Below are positions 26,447-36,128 of a DNA stretch of 64,000 nt, in pieces. Origin of the DNA: Echinicola soli (GTDB taxonomy: Bacteria > Bacteroidota > Bacteroidia > Cytophagales > Cyclobacteriaceae); assembly GCF_006575665.1 (NCBI RefSeq), contig NZ_CP041253.1, forward strand, positions 1,121,501 through 1,185,500. Reading direction: 5' to 3'. A program made the position numbers and the translations under genes. Under the pieces are notes generated by a model. That model made no database searches. It was not told the DNA's origin and worked only from the letters and a program-made list of their open reading frames with translations. The stretch's first letter is position 1, and every line of letters begins with the position of its first letter.

Positions 26447-29055
26447 TAGTTTCCTGATCCGTTATTAAAGTTGATCTGAGAGATGACCAATGCCACCGTA
26501 GCCAAGCCACTTGTCAAGCCTACGATTTCCCCGATCCTGAGCGGTACTCTTGGGCCTTTGGAAGGCACGATTACCTCTGCACCAGGTTCCACTTTAGGAT
26601 AGGATTTAAGGCCCAGAAAGGTCTTGGTACGGGCCACCTCTCCATTGGCATAAACGACATAGGTGCGTTTTCGCTTGGCCCTATTGTCAAAACCACCTGC
26701 CCTGTCTATATAATACTTCATCGTACGGCCACTTTCATACCTTACAGTAGTAGGGTAAATGACATCGCCACGCATTCTCACTGTCTGTAGCTGCTTTGGC
26801 ACACTAATGATATCACCCTCTTCCAAGATCAAATCATACTTCGATCCCGGCTGCTGAAGGATGGCCTCCAAGTCAATGGCGATGGCTTCCGTTTCTTTAA
26901 TCTTGATGGCCGTACCTTCTCCTTGCCCAATATCATAAAGGGTCTCCTGCCGGGTTTGGGCGATAAAATCCCGTTTATCCTGCTCACTCAGGCTGTCCCC
27001 TGTCTGTGCTTGCAAGCGTCTCATTTGGCTGGCCTGTGCTTCAGAAGGATCTCCTTTGTCAATGCGGTCAAGCAGCTTTTCCAGGTTTTTCTGCTTTCTG
27101 AGCTTTTCAGACTCGGTATTGTAGTATTCCGTTCTTCGGATGAGTGTAGCCCCCGCTGGATAAGCATATCCGGTCAGGCCTCCTGCTCTCCTGATGACAT
27201 CAGAGACTCTTTCTTCGGTGTTTCTAAGGGCAAATTCCCCTGGTGCATTCACTTGTCCCTCCACTTTGATAATCCGCTCCAGGGCAAAATTGGGTTTGCG
27301 GCGGACAATGATATTATCATAAGGTACCAAGGTCTGGGGGCTTCCTTTGACACTCAGGTCACTGTTTAATGCTACTGGGATGAGTTCGGCAATCTCCCCG
27401 CTCTCGCCATTCTCCTGCACTCTTCGCGCTATTTCTACATCAGCCTTGGAGGCCGATTCAGTAAAGCCGCCTGCACGCTGTATCAAATCTTCCACGGTCA
27501 TCCCTTCTGCATAAGGATAGATGCCGGGATCCCTCACTTCTCCGGAAATCTTGAGGTAATACTCGTCTTTCAGGTCATAAATGGAAGAGATCCGAATGAT
27601 ATCATCCTCTTCCAGGGTGACCTCTTCCGTTCCGTCCATAACATCTTTTAAATCCACCTGGATGATTGATGTGGAAAGATCATCATTGGTTCTCAGGATA
27701 TTGGCCCGGTCAAGGTAGGCATCTCCGCGGAGGCCATCGGCACGCCGGATAAGCTGGGAAAGGGTAAGGCCATCCGAAAGGGCGTAGTTTCCTTCCCTAA
27801 ACACCGCTCCTTTGATCTGCACCCGGTTGTTATAGCGATCAAGGACTGTTCCTACCGTGTATTGGTCGCCGGCCTTGACGCTAAAAATATCAAACTGGCC
27901 TTTATAAACGTCAGAGACGGACTTTTCTTTATCGGTAAATCGGGTGACGCTGATTTTGTCTTTATAGGCATCGTCCGTAAATCCTCCTGCGTATGCCAGC
28001 ACCTCTCCAAGTGTCTCTCCATCCTTCACTTCAAATACCATTGGCCGCTTCACGGCACCTTGGAGGGTCACCCTGGACTGATAAGGCTCCACCAAAATCA
28101 CATCTTGGTCTTGGAGCTGTAGGCCCATATTGGCCTTGCCGTTGACCAGAAAGTCATAGGCATCCACGGTGGCTACTTGCTTATTGTTGCGCATCACTTT
28201 GATGTTTCGCATGGTACCGTTTTTATTGGGACCTCCTGCGGCGTACAGCGCATTGAACACGGTGCTGAATGCGCTGAGGGTAAAGGTACCGGGCAGTCTC
28301 AATTCACCCACCAAGTGTACTTTTATACTACGTACATTGCCAAGGGAAATTTGCATAAAAGTGCTTGGGCTATCCCCTTGCATATCAGCATAGAAGCGCG
28401 AAAGTCTGTTTTTGATCACCCTAGTGGCTTCTGTGATGGATAGCCCCGACACACCGATGGGGCCGATGTTTTCCAGCAGCAGGTTACCTTCTGGGGTAAC
28501 GGTGGATTCATAATAATTTTCGGAAGCCCCATAAACATCCACATAAACAAGATCACCGGGCCCCAGGACATAGCTATTCGGAGTGGCCATGTTAAGATTG
28601 GGCTCAAAGGTCAGCTGTCGCTCCTTTTGATAGAAAAGGTCCAACCCAAAATACACTTCTGTGCCTTTCACCTGTTCGGGTTGCTTTTGATTGGCATATA
28701 CGCCTTGAAGAATTTCATGCTGGTTATTTTGCTGTCGGGGTTTGCGATCAGCCAACGTAGCACTACTTCTACTGGTTGTGGAGCCAGTTTCTAACTGCTC
28801 GATCCGTTCTGAGAGTTTTTCGACTTCTGCATCGGCCATGCCCCTCGAACGTGCCATTTCAAGTAATTCCGCATTGCTAAGTCCTGCGTCTTTGGCTTTT
28901 TGGAGCAATGTCCTTACCTGATCATCCGACAATTCGTCTACCTTGATCGTAGAGACATCTGTCATGGATTGGGCAGCTATCTCTTGCGGTACCGCTAACA
29001 GCAGCGCAAACCCAACGAAGGCTCGTATGAGCACCAAGTTCAAAAATTTTATCAT
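26446..29055 (-). CDS. polysaccharide export outer-membrane protein (Wza-like, multi-SLBB)
   Basis: An 869-aa exporter, much longer than E. coli Wza (about 380 aa) but usual for Bacteroidota. The signal peptide ends near residue 28 (EIAAQ). The polysaccharide-export domain holds NSYVLGPGDLVYVDVYGASE. Repeated SLBB domains follow, recognisable by VHLVGELRLPGTFTLSAFST, LKISGEVRDPGIYPYAEGMT, IKVEGQVNAPGEFALRN and VRMRGDVIYPTTVRYESG. The C-terminus ends in a hydrophobic segment that could be the outer-membrane helix (GEIVGLTSGLATVALVISQI). It is the first gene of the minus-strand polysaccharide operon, so a promoter should lie within 29056-29270; no perfect consensus was seen. Confidence 0.95.
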   Translation of the reverse strand: MIKFLNLVLIRAFVGFALLLAVPQEIAAQSMTDVSTIKVDELSDDQVRTLLQKAKDAGLSNAELLEMARSRGMADAEVEKLSERIEQLETGSTTSRSSATLADRKPRQQNNQHEILQGVYANQKQPEQVKGTEVYFGLDLFYQKERQLTFEPNLNMATPNSYVLGPGDLVYVDVYGASENYYESTVTPEGNLLLENIGPIGVSGLSITEATRVIKNRLSRFYADMQGDSPSTFMQISLGNVRSIKVHLVGELRLPGTFTLSAFSTVFNALYAAGGPNKNGTMRNIKVMRNNKQVATVDAYDFLVNGKANMGLQLQDQDVILVEPYQSRVTLQGAVKRPMVFEVKDGETLGEVLAYAGGFTDDAYKDKISVTRFTDKEKSVSDVYKGQFDIFSVKAGDQYTVGTVLDRYNNRVQIKGAVFREGNYALSDGLTLSQLIRRADGLRGDAYLDRANILRTNDDLSTSIIQVDLKDVMDGTEEVTLEEDDIIRISSIYDLKDEYYLKISGEVRDPGIYPYAEGMTVEDLIQRAGGFTESASKADVEIARRVQENGESGEIAELIPVALNSDLSVKGSPQTLVPYDNIIVRRKPNFALERIIKVEGQVNAPGEFALRNTEERVSDVIRRAGGLTGYAYPAGATLIRRTEYYNTESEKLRKQKNLEKLLDRIDKGDPSEAQASQMRRLQAQTGDSLSEQDKRDFIAQTRQETLYDIGQGEGTAIKIKETEAIAIDLEAILQQPGSKYDLILEEGDIISVPKQLQTVRMRGDVIYPTTVRYESGRTMKYYIDRAGGFDNRAKRKRTYVVYANGEVARTKTFLGLKSYPKVEPGAEVIVPSKGPRVPLRIGEIVGLTSGLATVALVISQINFNNGSGN

Positions 29056-29274
29056 TATTCCTGATTTGTTTTAATTATCGTAGGAAGTGGACACAGCTTC
29101 GCCACGTCACTCCCACATTTAGTGACCAATGAATTGATTTTCATTATCTAGCCACGAAAATAGAAAACCACCGTAAAGATAATTATTCCGACTGATTGAG
29201 GGCAATGTTTGTAATTAAATGCCCTCCTTATGCTAATCAAATAAAATCAGCACCACTCCAGGCAAAAAAGAAAC

Positions 29275-29306
29275 CAAAAAAAGCCCGGATGATATGTCCG
29301 GGCTTT
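29275..29306 (-). terminator. intrinsic terminator after susD
   Basis: Stem AAGCCCGGA/TCCGGGCTT with a 7-nt loop. Read on the minus strand it is followed by a run of T, 30 bp after the SusD stop codon. Confidence 0.85.
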
Positions 29307-29335
29307 GCATTAATTTAGCAATGATAATAATCTCC

Positions 29336-30829
29336 TTATTCAATAGGATTTTGGATTATATTATCATTGGCGTTACGTTCATCCACAGGGATTTGCCACT
29401 GCCAATTGGCTGTTCCCGCTTCTTCAAAGAACTTGCTGTTGATGACAATGCCTACATGGTTACCGCCGTTTCTGTCCAGGGGCAAGTCCAAACGCTTAAG
29501 GTCATAGAACCTAAAACCTTCTCCCCACAGCTCCACACGACGCTGGATCATGATCTCATCGATCAAGGCCTGGCCGGTATTGGTGCTTTGAGTATATTCT
29601 GGATCCCTTGCGGAGGCCAGCTCAAATAAGGCAGCGGACGCTCCCACATCATCACCAGCCCTGGCGAGGGCTTCCGCTTCGATCAGGATCATTTCTGCTG
29701 CTCTCATATAAGGTACGTCTCCTACTGAGCTACCATTCGCTTGGGCCAAGAACTTGCGGTTCATATAATCGACTTTAGCAAAAGATTCTAACGTCACTTC
29801 ATCGATAAACGGATCTCTCAATTCAGGATCGGAAGCATTGGGATCCCACAGTCTCTTACGGTAATCCGTTTCACTGATCTGGTCATAAAGCGGCTGGAAA
29901 ATGGCTTTAGGATTACCGCGGATATTGGTAGAGCTAAAGTTCAGCGACATATACGCAAAGAAAGAAGCAAAATACGTTTGCTGAATATCAACTTGATGAA
30001 ATCCCCACATCCATTCTGGATTGGTATAATCATTAAAGCCACCAAACAATTGCGACTCATTCATTAAATCGAAACCATCCCTGGCAGCATTGGCTACCGT
30101 AGCCGCTTCGGAAAATTGCCCTTGAGTAAGCAATACCCTTGCTTTGATGCCTCTGGCTACATTGATGTTGAAGTGAGAAGCATTGTTTCTGCTTTCATCC
30201 AAAAGGGCAATGGCATCATCCAGGTCCTGATGGATTTGAGCATATACTTCCTCTACGGTATTTCGTGGACCACCTACGGTAATAGGCTCCGATACTATCG
30301 GCACACCCATTTGGTCATTGCCACCATTTGCATCATAGCGTTTTGCAAAGATCTGCACCAAATTAAAGTGTCCCCAAGCACGGTAAGCCAGTGCCTGACC
30401 TTTGATCTCATCCCGCTCTTCTTGGGGCCCCTCAGCACCATCAATATTAGCAATGATCATATTGGCATTGCCAATAATCTTATAGTAAAATTTCCAGACA
30501 AACTCCACGTCGGACTTTGTTTCATTATTATGCCTCTGCCAAGTGGACATTTCCACAAACCAACCGTTAGCTTGATCAGTCATTACGACATCTTCCGCAA
30601 GTACTTCACGCATGATCATTACGCCGTGCTCTCCCGGTTGCCCTTGGGAATCGTAGCGGAGACCCATGGCACGGTGAATACCATTTAATGCTGCCATGGC
30701 ATTGCCTGTAGTTGTAAATACTACTGTTTCGGAAACGGCATCAGTCGGGGCTGTATCTAAGTAATCACTGGCACAGCCAATGTTTACCATCAAGCCCAAT
30801 AGAAATATTTTATGGATTAATTTTTTCAT
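29336..30829 (-). CDS. susD-like: SusD/RagB-type nutrient-binding lipoprotein
   Basis: A 497-aa surface lipoprotein (ATG at 30829; a second ATG four codons upstream is possible). The signal MKKLIHKIFLLGLMVNIGC ends in a lipid Cys. The body shows the SusD helical core: MAALNGIHRAMGLRYDSQG, ANMIIANIDGAEGPQEERDE, then IKGQALAYRAWGHFNLVQIF and the C-terminal GFRFYDLKRLDLPLDRNGG. SusD proteins capture oligosaccharides or other ligands and hand them to the SusC pore. It follows susC by 12 bp and ends at a strong terminator, so the two form a simple operon. No glycoside hydrolase is next to it. Confidence 0.96.
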   Translation of the reverse strand: MKKLIHKIFLLGLMVNIGCASDYLDTAPTDAVSETVVFTTTGNAMAALNGIHRAMGLRYDSQGQPGEHGVMIMREVLAEDVVMTDQANGWFVEMSTWQRHNNETKSDVEFVWKFYYKIIGNANMIIANIDGAEGPQEERDEIKGQALAYRAWGHFNLVQIFAKRYDANGGNDQMGVPIVSEPITVGGPRNTVEEVYAQIHQDLDDAIALLDESRNNASHFNINVARGIKARVLLTQGQFSEAATVANAARDGFDLMNESQLFGGFNDYTNPEWMWGFHQVDIQQTYFASFFAYMSLNFSSTNIRGNPKAIFQPLYDQISETDYRKRLWDPNASDPELRDPFIDEVTLESFAKVDYMNRKFLAQANGSSVGDVPYMRAAEMILIEAEALARAGDDVGASAALFELASARDPEYTQSTNTGQALIDEIMIQRRVELWGEGFRFYDLKRLDLPLDRNGGNHVGIVINSKFFEEAGTANWQWQIPVDERNANDNIIQNPIE

Positions 30830-30841
30830 GTTAATTCTCAT

Positions 30842-33800
30842 TTAGAAGCTTACATTAAGACCCAACGTGAACGTCCTGGCAGGTGTGTAGGTATTTGAAG
30901 TCGTTCCATTGAAACTCTCCGATACAAACATTCCCTTTCTTTTTGAAAGCCAACCAAGGTTTTCCCCGGCAATAAATACCGTGGCCTGGGAAGCATCTAC
31001 CTTGCCTAGGATGTCTTTTGGTAATCGGTAGCTCAGGTTAATAGACCTTAGGTTCAGGTAAGAACGATCGATGAGCCACCGGTCTGAAGTACCATTGGTT
31101 TCGGCCGAATTGATATTATCCATCCTGGGCACATCGGTAATGTCACCAGGCTGCTGCCATCTACCCAGCGCATCGGTATGGAGGGCATCCCCATCAGGGC
31201 TGGAGCTCATTAGGCTGGCATACAGCCCGTCGTAGATTTCACCTCCCACCGCGAAGCTGACCAAAACACTTAATTCAAAGTTTTTGTAAGAGAAGGTATT
31301 CGCCAATCCACCAGAAAAATCTGGAATCGCTGTACCGGCAAAATGCTGCCTGGCATTGTTATATTCGGTCGTCAGTGTATCCGTTCCGACGATTTTCACA
31401 TCTTCACGTACCTCGCCATCCTCATTAAGGTATTCATCCGCCGTATATAGCCCATACCCTGTCTCTGGATCCACACCTCTCCAGTCTCTCAACCAGTAGT
31501 CGTAAATCGATCCGCCCACCACATATTTTTTGGTGCCGTTGATCTGCTCATCAAATGGCAGCTTTTTGAATTTATTGGTAAAGGTCGAAACGTTCAAGTT
31601 AGCATTCCAAGTGAAATCCTGATTTCGGATGATGTCCCCTTGGATCTGGAATTCCACGCCGCTATTGGCCATGGTACCGATATTGATCGGCCTGCTTTCC
31701 AAACCAGTCGTAAGGGACAATGGTACATCAAACAACAAGTTTTCAGAAACTCGGTAGTAATACTCCAAGGTACCGGAGAAACGTTTTGCGAAAGCAAAGT
31801 CCAAACCGACATCAAAGGTATTGTTAGATTCCCATAGTAAGCTACGTGCTGAAAGGCTTCCTTGTAAAATACCTGGCTCATTCGCATTGTTATAATCAAG
31901 ATCATATAATGCCTGCCACGGATAATAGTTTGGGGTTCCATCATCCTTTAATAATCCATCATTACCCACTTCTCCATAGGAAGCTCTAAGCTTCAGCATG
32001 TCGAAGAAATCGGCATTGAAGAATGCTTCTTTCTCGATGTTCCATGCACCGGCCACAGACCAGAAGGTCCCCCAGCGTACATCTTCAAAGAACCTGGAAG
32101 ATCCATCCGTCCTGATGGATGCAGAAAGGGAATACTTATCATCATAGACGTAGTTAAACCGAGAAAAATAAGATTCGATTCTGTAAGTATCCACACGGCC
32201 ATTCGCAGCACTGGTTACCACAAAGTTGCCCGGTTCGATATTACCATCCAAAACTTGATCTTGCTTAGCCAGATATTGGTAATTGTACTTAAAGTCATAA
32301 TTCTCGTGCGCCACTAATCCTTCAAAGTAATGCTTGCTGTTAAAGGTATTGGCATAGCTTAGGATCTGGTTAAATGTAACGGCATTTCTTCGGGTATTGG
32401 TTCTGTTGGTTCTACCAGCAGGAGCACCATCACCGACGATTTTATTGTCATATTCGATTCCCAAATAGGAAATCATATCCGTCGAAACGTTGGTTCGGAA
32501 GGTGAAATCTTTCAGGAAGTTTACTTCCGCATAAGCCCTGGCACTGATTACATCCCGGTCATACAGGTCTTCATTTAATTTGGTCTCCTGGGTCACATGA
32601 CGACCGACTGATGCTCCTGGCCCACGTCTTACGGAACCAAGGTCAATCATATCACCGGTATCATAGATCCGCTGACCATTGGCATCAAGGATATAACCAC
32701 CTGTTTGTTGGTTTTGAAGGTACACTGGATAGATCGGACCCATATTTCTCGCAAAGAAGAATGGGTTTACATAGCTGGAGCTGTTATTAACAGTTCGTGA
32801 ACTGTTGCCATCTGCCATCGTAGCAGACAGGTTAATGCCGGTCTTGAACCAATCCGTAGCTTGTGTATTTACATTGATTCGGCCCGTAAAACGCTCCATA
32901 TCCGATTTTAGCAGGAAGCCTTTTTCATTAAGGTAACCTACTGAGGTATAGAAATCGGTTTTTTCGGTTCCTCCTGAATAGGTCATGTTATATTCGCCAC
33001 GGTTACCGGTACCGATCAATTCATCGTACCAGTCAAGATCGGTAAAGTTGTTTACAGCAGCGGAGTTTAGGCTACCGTCCAGTCCTACTACTTCTCCGTT
33101 AGGAACATTGTAAACATTGTATCCTAGTAATTCGATCAGGTTTTCAGAAGCATATTGGCTAGCCGCGCCATCTTCCAGGCCGTTTGAAGTCATTTGGCCA
33201 TGTTTGAGAGATTCCCAAACGAGCGGGTAGTACTGACCGGCATTTACCCGGTCGTATTCAGGCAATGCCCTGGAAGAAACACCCTGCCTTACCGAGAGGT
33301 TAAAGGTGGATTTTTTAGCTCCTCCTTTTTTAGTGGTGATCATGATGACACCATTGGCAGCACGAGCACCATAAAGGGCTGAAGAAGATGCATCTTTCAG
33401 CACGGTCACGTCAGCGATGTCATTCGGATTAAGGTTAGAGATATCTCCAGAGTAAGGTACTCCATCTACTACATAAAGTGGATTCTGGGAGGCATTTACG
33501 GAGCCAATACCACGAATACGAATTGTTGGGCTTTCGCCTGGCTGACCGCTGGCAGAGGTGGTGATCACACCGGCCGCCTGTCCTTCCAGTACGTTGGTCA
33601 CACTGTTGATGGGACGATTCGCAATTTGGGCTTCTTTGATGGCTACTGCCGAGCCGGCAAAATTGCCCTTTTCAGCTGATCCATATGCCACAACGATCAC
33701 CTCTTCCAGGTTTTGGGTGTCTGGCATCAAGGTGACATTGACAGTGCTTTGGTTGCCAATGTTAATTTCTTGGCTGCTATAGCCAATAAAGCTAACTACC

Positions 33801-34012
33801 AAGGTATTTTTTCCTTCAGGTACCTCTATGGTGTACACACCATCCAAGTCGGTGATGCCACCCACTGTGGTTCCTTTTACCAGCACGTTTACGCCTGGCA
33901 TTCCATTCGGCTCCTCTTCGGAAGTTACTTTCCCCGTTACGGTCCGGCTTTGCGCCCAAACCGAGGAAATAGTAAAGAGGGCTAAGATAAGACTTAGTAA
34001 ACTTTTCCTCAT
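30842..34012 (-). CDS. susC-like: SusC/RagA-type TonB-dependent outer-membrane transporter
   Basis: A 1056-aa transporter. After the signal peptide (ending VWAQ) comes a CarboxypepD_reg-like domain (RTVTGKVTSEEEPNGMPGVN, then VEVPEG-type strands), the plug with the SusC hallmark ALYGARAANGVIMITTKKG, and a beta barrel ending in ARTFTLGLNVSF with a terminal Phe. It imports a ligand through the outer membrane using TonB energy, with SusD as lid. It heads the susCD operon. No hybrid two-component, anti-sigma or AraC-type regulator adjoins. The ligand cannot be predicted. Confidence 0.97.
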   Translation of the reverse strand: MRKSLLSLILALFTISSVWAQSRTVTGKVTSEEEPNGMPGVNVLVKGTTVGGITDLDGVYTIEVPEGKNTLVVSFIGYSSQEINIGNQSTVNVTLMPDTQNLEEVIVVAYGSAEKGNFAGSAVAIKEAQIANRPINSVTNVLEGQAAGVITTSASGQPGESPTIRIRGIGSVNASQNPLYVVDGVPYSGDISNLNPNDIADVTVLKDASSSALYGARAANGVIMITTKKGGAKKSTFNLSVRQGVSSRALPEYDRVNAGQYYPLVWESLKHGQMTSNGLEDGAASQYASENLIELLGYNVYNVPNGEVVGLDGSLNSAAVNNFTDLDWYDELIGTGNRGEYNMTYSGGTEKTDFYTSVGYLNEKGFLLKSDMERFTGRINVNTQATDWFKTGINLSATMADGNSSRTVNNSSSYVNPFFFARNMGPIYPVYLQNQQTGGYILDANGQRIYDTGDMIDLGSVRRGPGASVGRHVTQETKLNEDLYDRDVISARAYAEVNFLKDFTFRTNVSTDMISYLGIEYDNKIVGDGAPAGRTNRTNTRRNAVTFNQILSYANTFNSKHYFEGLVAHENYDFKYNYQYLAKQDQVLDGNIEPGNFVVTSAANGRVDTYRIESYFSRFNYVYDDKYSLSASIRTDGSSRFFEDVRWGTFWSVAGAWNIEKEAFFNADFFDMLKLRASYGEVGNDGLLKDDGTPNYYPWQALYDLDYNNANEPGILQGSLSARSLLWESNNTFDVGLDFAFAKRFSGTLEYYYRVSENLLFDVPLSLTTGLESRPINIGTMANSGVEFQIQGDIIRNQDFTWNANLNVSTFTNKFKKLPFDEQINGTKKYVVGGSIYDYWLRDWRGVDPETGYGLYTADEYLNEDGEVREDVKIVGTDTLTTEYNNARQHFAGTAIPDFSGGLANTFSYKNFELSVLVSFAVGGEIYDGLYASLMSSSPDGDALHTDALGRWQQPGDITDVPRMDNINSAETNGTSDRWLIDRSYLNLRSINLSYRLPKDILGKVDASQATVFIAGENLGWLSKRKGMFVSESFNGTTSNTYTPARTFTLGLNVSF

Positions 34013-34365
34013 GCGATTGATTTTAAATATTTAATGTTGTTTTTATCGGATAATCATAAAAACTATAGTTGTTGGCATCAATTATCCAATTGAAAGATAT
34101 AATAGATTTTATTAATTTTTTACCAAAAATTAACATTTATTAAGAAAAACTGGTGATTACCACCTTTAAATAAAACTACAAATTTGAAATAATTTAATAT
34201 AATGACGATATCATTGGATTTAAAAAGTACTTTTTCTTTGGTGTTTTTACAAGATCATATTATAAAATTCCTATGCTAATCACAGGATTAAAATTGATTA
34301 CGGAAAAAGCCTAGTTACCAGCTTCATTGCCTTTTCTTTACTAACCCTATCTTCAAAAAAATTGG
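34013..34365. other. AT-rich upstream region of susC
   Basis: A 353-bp stretch with no gene. It should hold the susC promoter on the minus strand, but no exact TTTG-N19-TAnnTTTG pair was found. There are no repeats of the families seen elsewhere in the window. Confidence 0.5.
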
Positions 34366-35385
34366 TTACTCCGAACAATTTTTGCAAATCTCAATTTGAC
34401 TCCTATCTCGTAACAATTGCTTTCTAAAGGTTTGGTACTTTGCCGTCTGCCAAATATGGCTAAATCCATGTGTGGCCAGATTGCCCATTTTATGGCTGGC
34501 ATCCTTATCAAAGCAGCAAGGCACCACATCGCCATCCCAAGTCACCACGGTTCCTTGCCACATTCGCCAGCATTTGTTGCGGATGGGCTTTTTTAGCTTC
34601 CATTTACCATTTTGCTGGGGCAAGTACCTGGAGTATCTGAGGTTCTTGGGGATCAATTCAGAACCATTTTCATATTCATAAATTTGGGCTGTTTTGAGCT
34701 GGAGCTCATCCACTTGGAGAGCGCCGGCCATTTCCTTGATGGCGGGAAGCTCATGTTCATTTTTTCCCGTGACCAGAAACTGGAAGATCACTTGGGGAAA
34801 TTGCTTTCCGGCAGCATTCCGCTCCGCAATAAGCAATTCGATCCCCACCTTCACACGCTCCAGGTTTCCCCCAATGCGGTACTGCTCATAGACGCCCTGC
34901 GATGCACCATCCACCGACACGATGAGTTGCTTCAGCCCAGAAGCGAGCACTTTGGGAACGGTCTTGCTATTGAGAAAATGGGCATTAGTGGAGGTAGCTG
35001 TAAAAATCTTCCGATCATCGGCATACTTCACCAACTCCAACAGTGCGGGATGCAAAAAAGGCTCCCCCTGAAAATAAAGATGAAGGTAAGAGAGATGGCC
35101 AGCACTTTCCCGGATGATCTTTTGGTACAGTGATTTGTCCAACATTCCAGTTGGCCGCGTAAAGCTTCTCAGCCCGGAAGGGCACTCTGGGCACCGCAGA
35201 TTGCAGCCTGTAGTAGGCTCTACGGACAGGGCTGTCGGAAGTCCACGCATATGGGGTACCTTCACCAGCCTGGACCAATGAAAAGAACCGTATAATAAAA
35301 ATACATTTACTATCTTTTTCCACGTCAAGTAGCGTAGAAATGCTTTCGCTAATATAAACTTGCTTTTTACCGTCACTGCTGTCAT
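34366..35385 (-). CDS. radical SAM/SPASM-type protein
   Basis: A 339-aa enzyme from the ATG at 35385. The [4Fe-4S] radical SAM motif C-x3-C-x2-C is in TGCNLRCPECPSG. The loop FQGEPFLHPALLELVKYADD is the usual GEP motif. The C-terminal cysteines CCFDKDASHKMGNL and EICKNCSE are SPASM-type auxiliary cluster ligands. Such proteins modify peptides, sugars or cofactors, or act as sulfatase-maturation-like enzymes. Upstream of the SAM domain lies a basic N-terminal extension of about 50 residues (FILAKAFLRYLTWKKIVNVF). No peptide substrate gene was seen nearby. A TTG three codons upstream is an alternative start. Confidence 0.9.
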   Translation of the reverse strand: MTAVTVKSKFILAKAFLRYLTWKKIVNVFLLYGSFHWSRLVKVPHMRGLPTALSVEPTTGCNLRCPECPSGLRSFTRPTGMLDKSLYQKIIRESAGHLSYLHLYFQGEPFLHPALLELVKYADDRKIFTATSTNAHFLNSKTVPKVLASGLKQLIVSVDGASQGVYEQYRIGGNLERVKVGIELLIAERNAAGKQFPQVIFQFLVTGKNEHELPAIKEMAGALQVDELQLKTAQIYEYENGSELIPKNLRYSRYLPQQNGKWKLKKPIRNKCWRMWQGTVVTWDGDVVPCCFDKDASHKMGNLATHGFSHIWQTAKYQTFRKQLLRDRSQIEICKNCSE

Positions 35386-35541
35386 GGCCTTCAAATGTAT
35401 TAAAAAAGGCGCAATTTAGGAGGATAGACAAGGGTAATGTCCCTGACAATTGGAAATAGACATTATTTACCGTAGATACCGCGAAGCTATGTAGAATGTC
35501 TTCTGACTGCTGATTTTACTAATCGAACCAAGGCTTATAAC

Positions 35542-36075
35542 CTACCTCTTCTTGGCTTCAAAGGTTTGGATCATTTCTTCAAATTCCTTTTGGATAGTGT
35601 CAGCAGAAAGGGCAGGGACTGTGGTGGTTATTTTGAAGTTTTGGCCCAGCTTAGGGTACATATAAAAGTAATTGACTGATTTTTGCCCGTCGTTTAGGGA
35701 CTGGAATTGTGCCCAGAGGGCCGTGGTTCCGTCTATTTGGGTCTTTCCCTGCTCGATCACTTCGAAGCCCTCCACGCCATCGGCCACATTGTACATCAGC
35801 TCAAAATCGAAATCCTCCTTAAAAGCCGGCTTATCACCGAGGGATTCTATATAATCATCTCCTTGGGGCCGCTGCACATACGTGAACGATACATACGCCC
35901 CATCTATACTGGGAACGTGGACCTCATAAGTATAGCCATCATCCTTTACTTCCCAGCCACTCGGTTTGACGTAGCTAAACTGGATGCTGGGGTCGTTTAC
36001 CACTACGCGGTCCTGGGCGGATACCACCAAAGGCAACATGCCGAGAAAAAAAAGGACTATCGATCTGAATATCAT
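35542..36075 (-). CDS. secreted protein of unknown function
   Basis: A 177-aa protein with a signal peptide (SIVLFFLGMLPLVVSAQD). The mature domain, SIQFSYVKPSGWEVKDDGY then VSFTYVQRPQGDDYIESLGD and MYPKLGQNFKITTTVPALSA, resembles PsbP/DUF1795-type alpha-beta domains, but the match is weak. It stands alone, 53 bp below the stop of the broken DUF4221-like gene, and could be read from the same transcript. Confidence 0.7.
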   Translation of the reverse strand: MIFRSIVLFFLGMLPLVVSAQDRVVVNDPSIQFSYVKPSGWEVKDDGYTYEVHVPSIDGAYVSFTYVQRPQGDDYIESLGDKPAFKEDFDFELMYNVADGVEGFEVIEQGKTQIDGTTALWAQFQSLNDGQKSVNYFYMYPKLGQNFKITTTVPALSADTIQKEFEEMIQTFEAKKR

Positions 36076-36128
36076 AAAATTACTTGGTCTGGTTTATATA
36101 ATTAGAAAGAGCAAAAAAAGTGCCCAGC

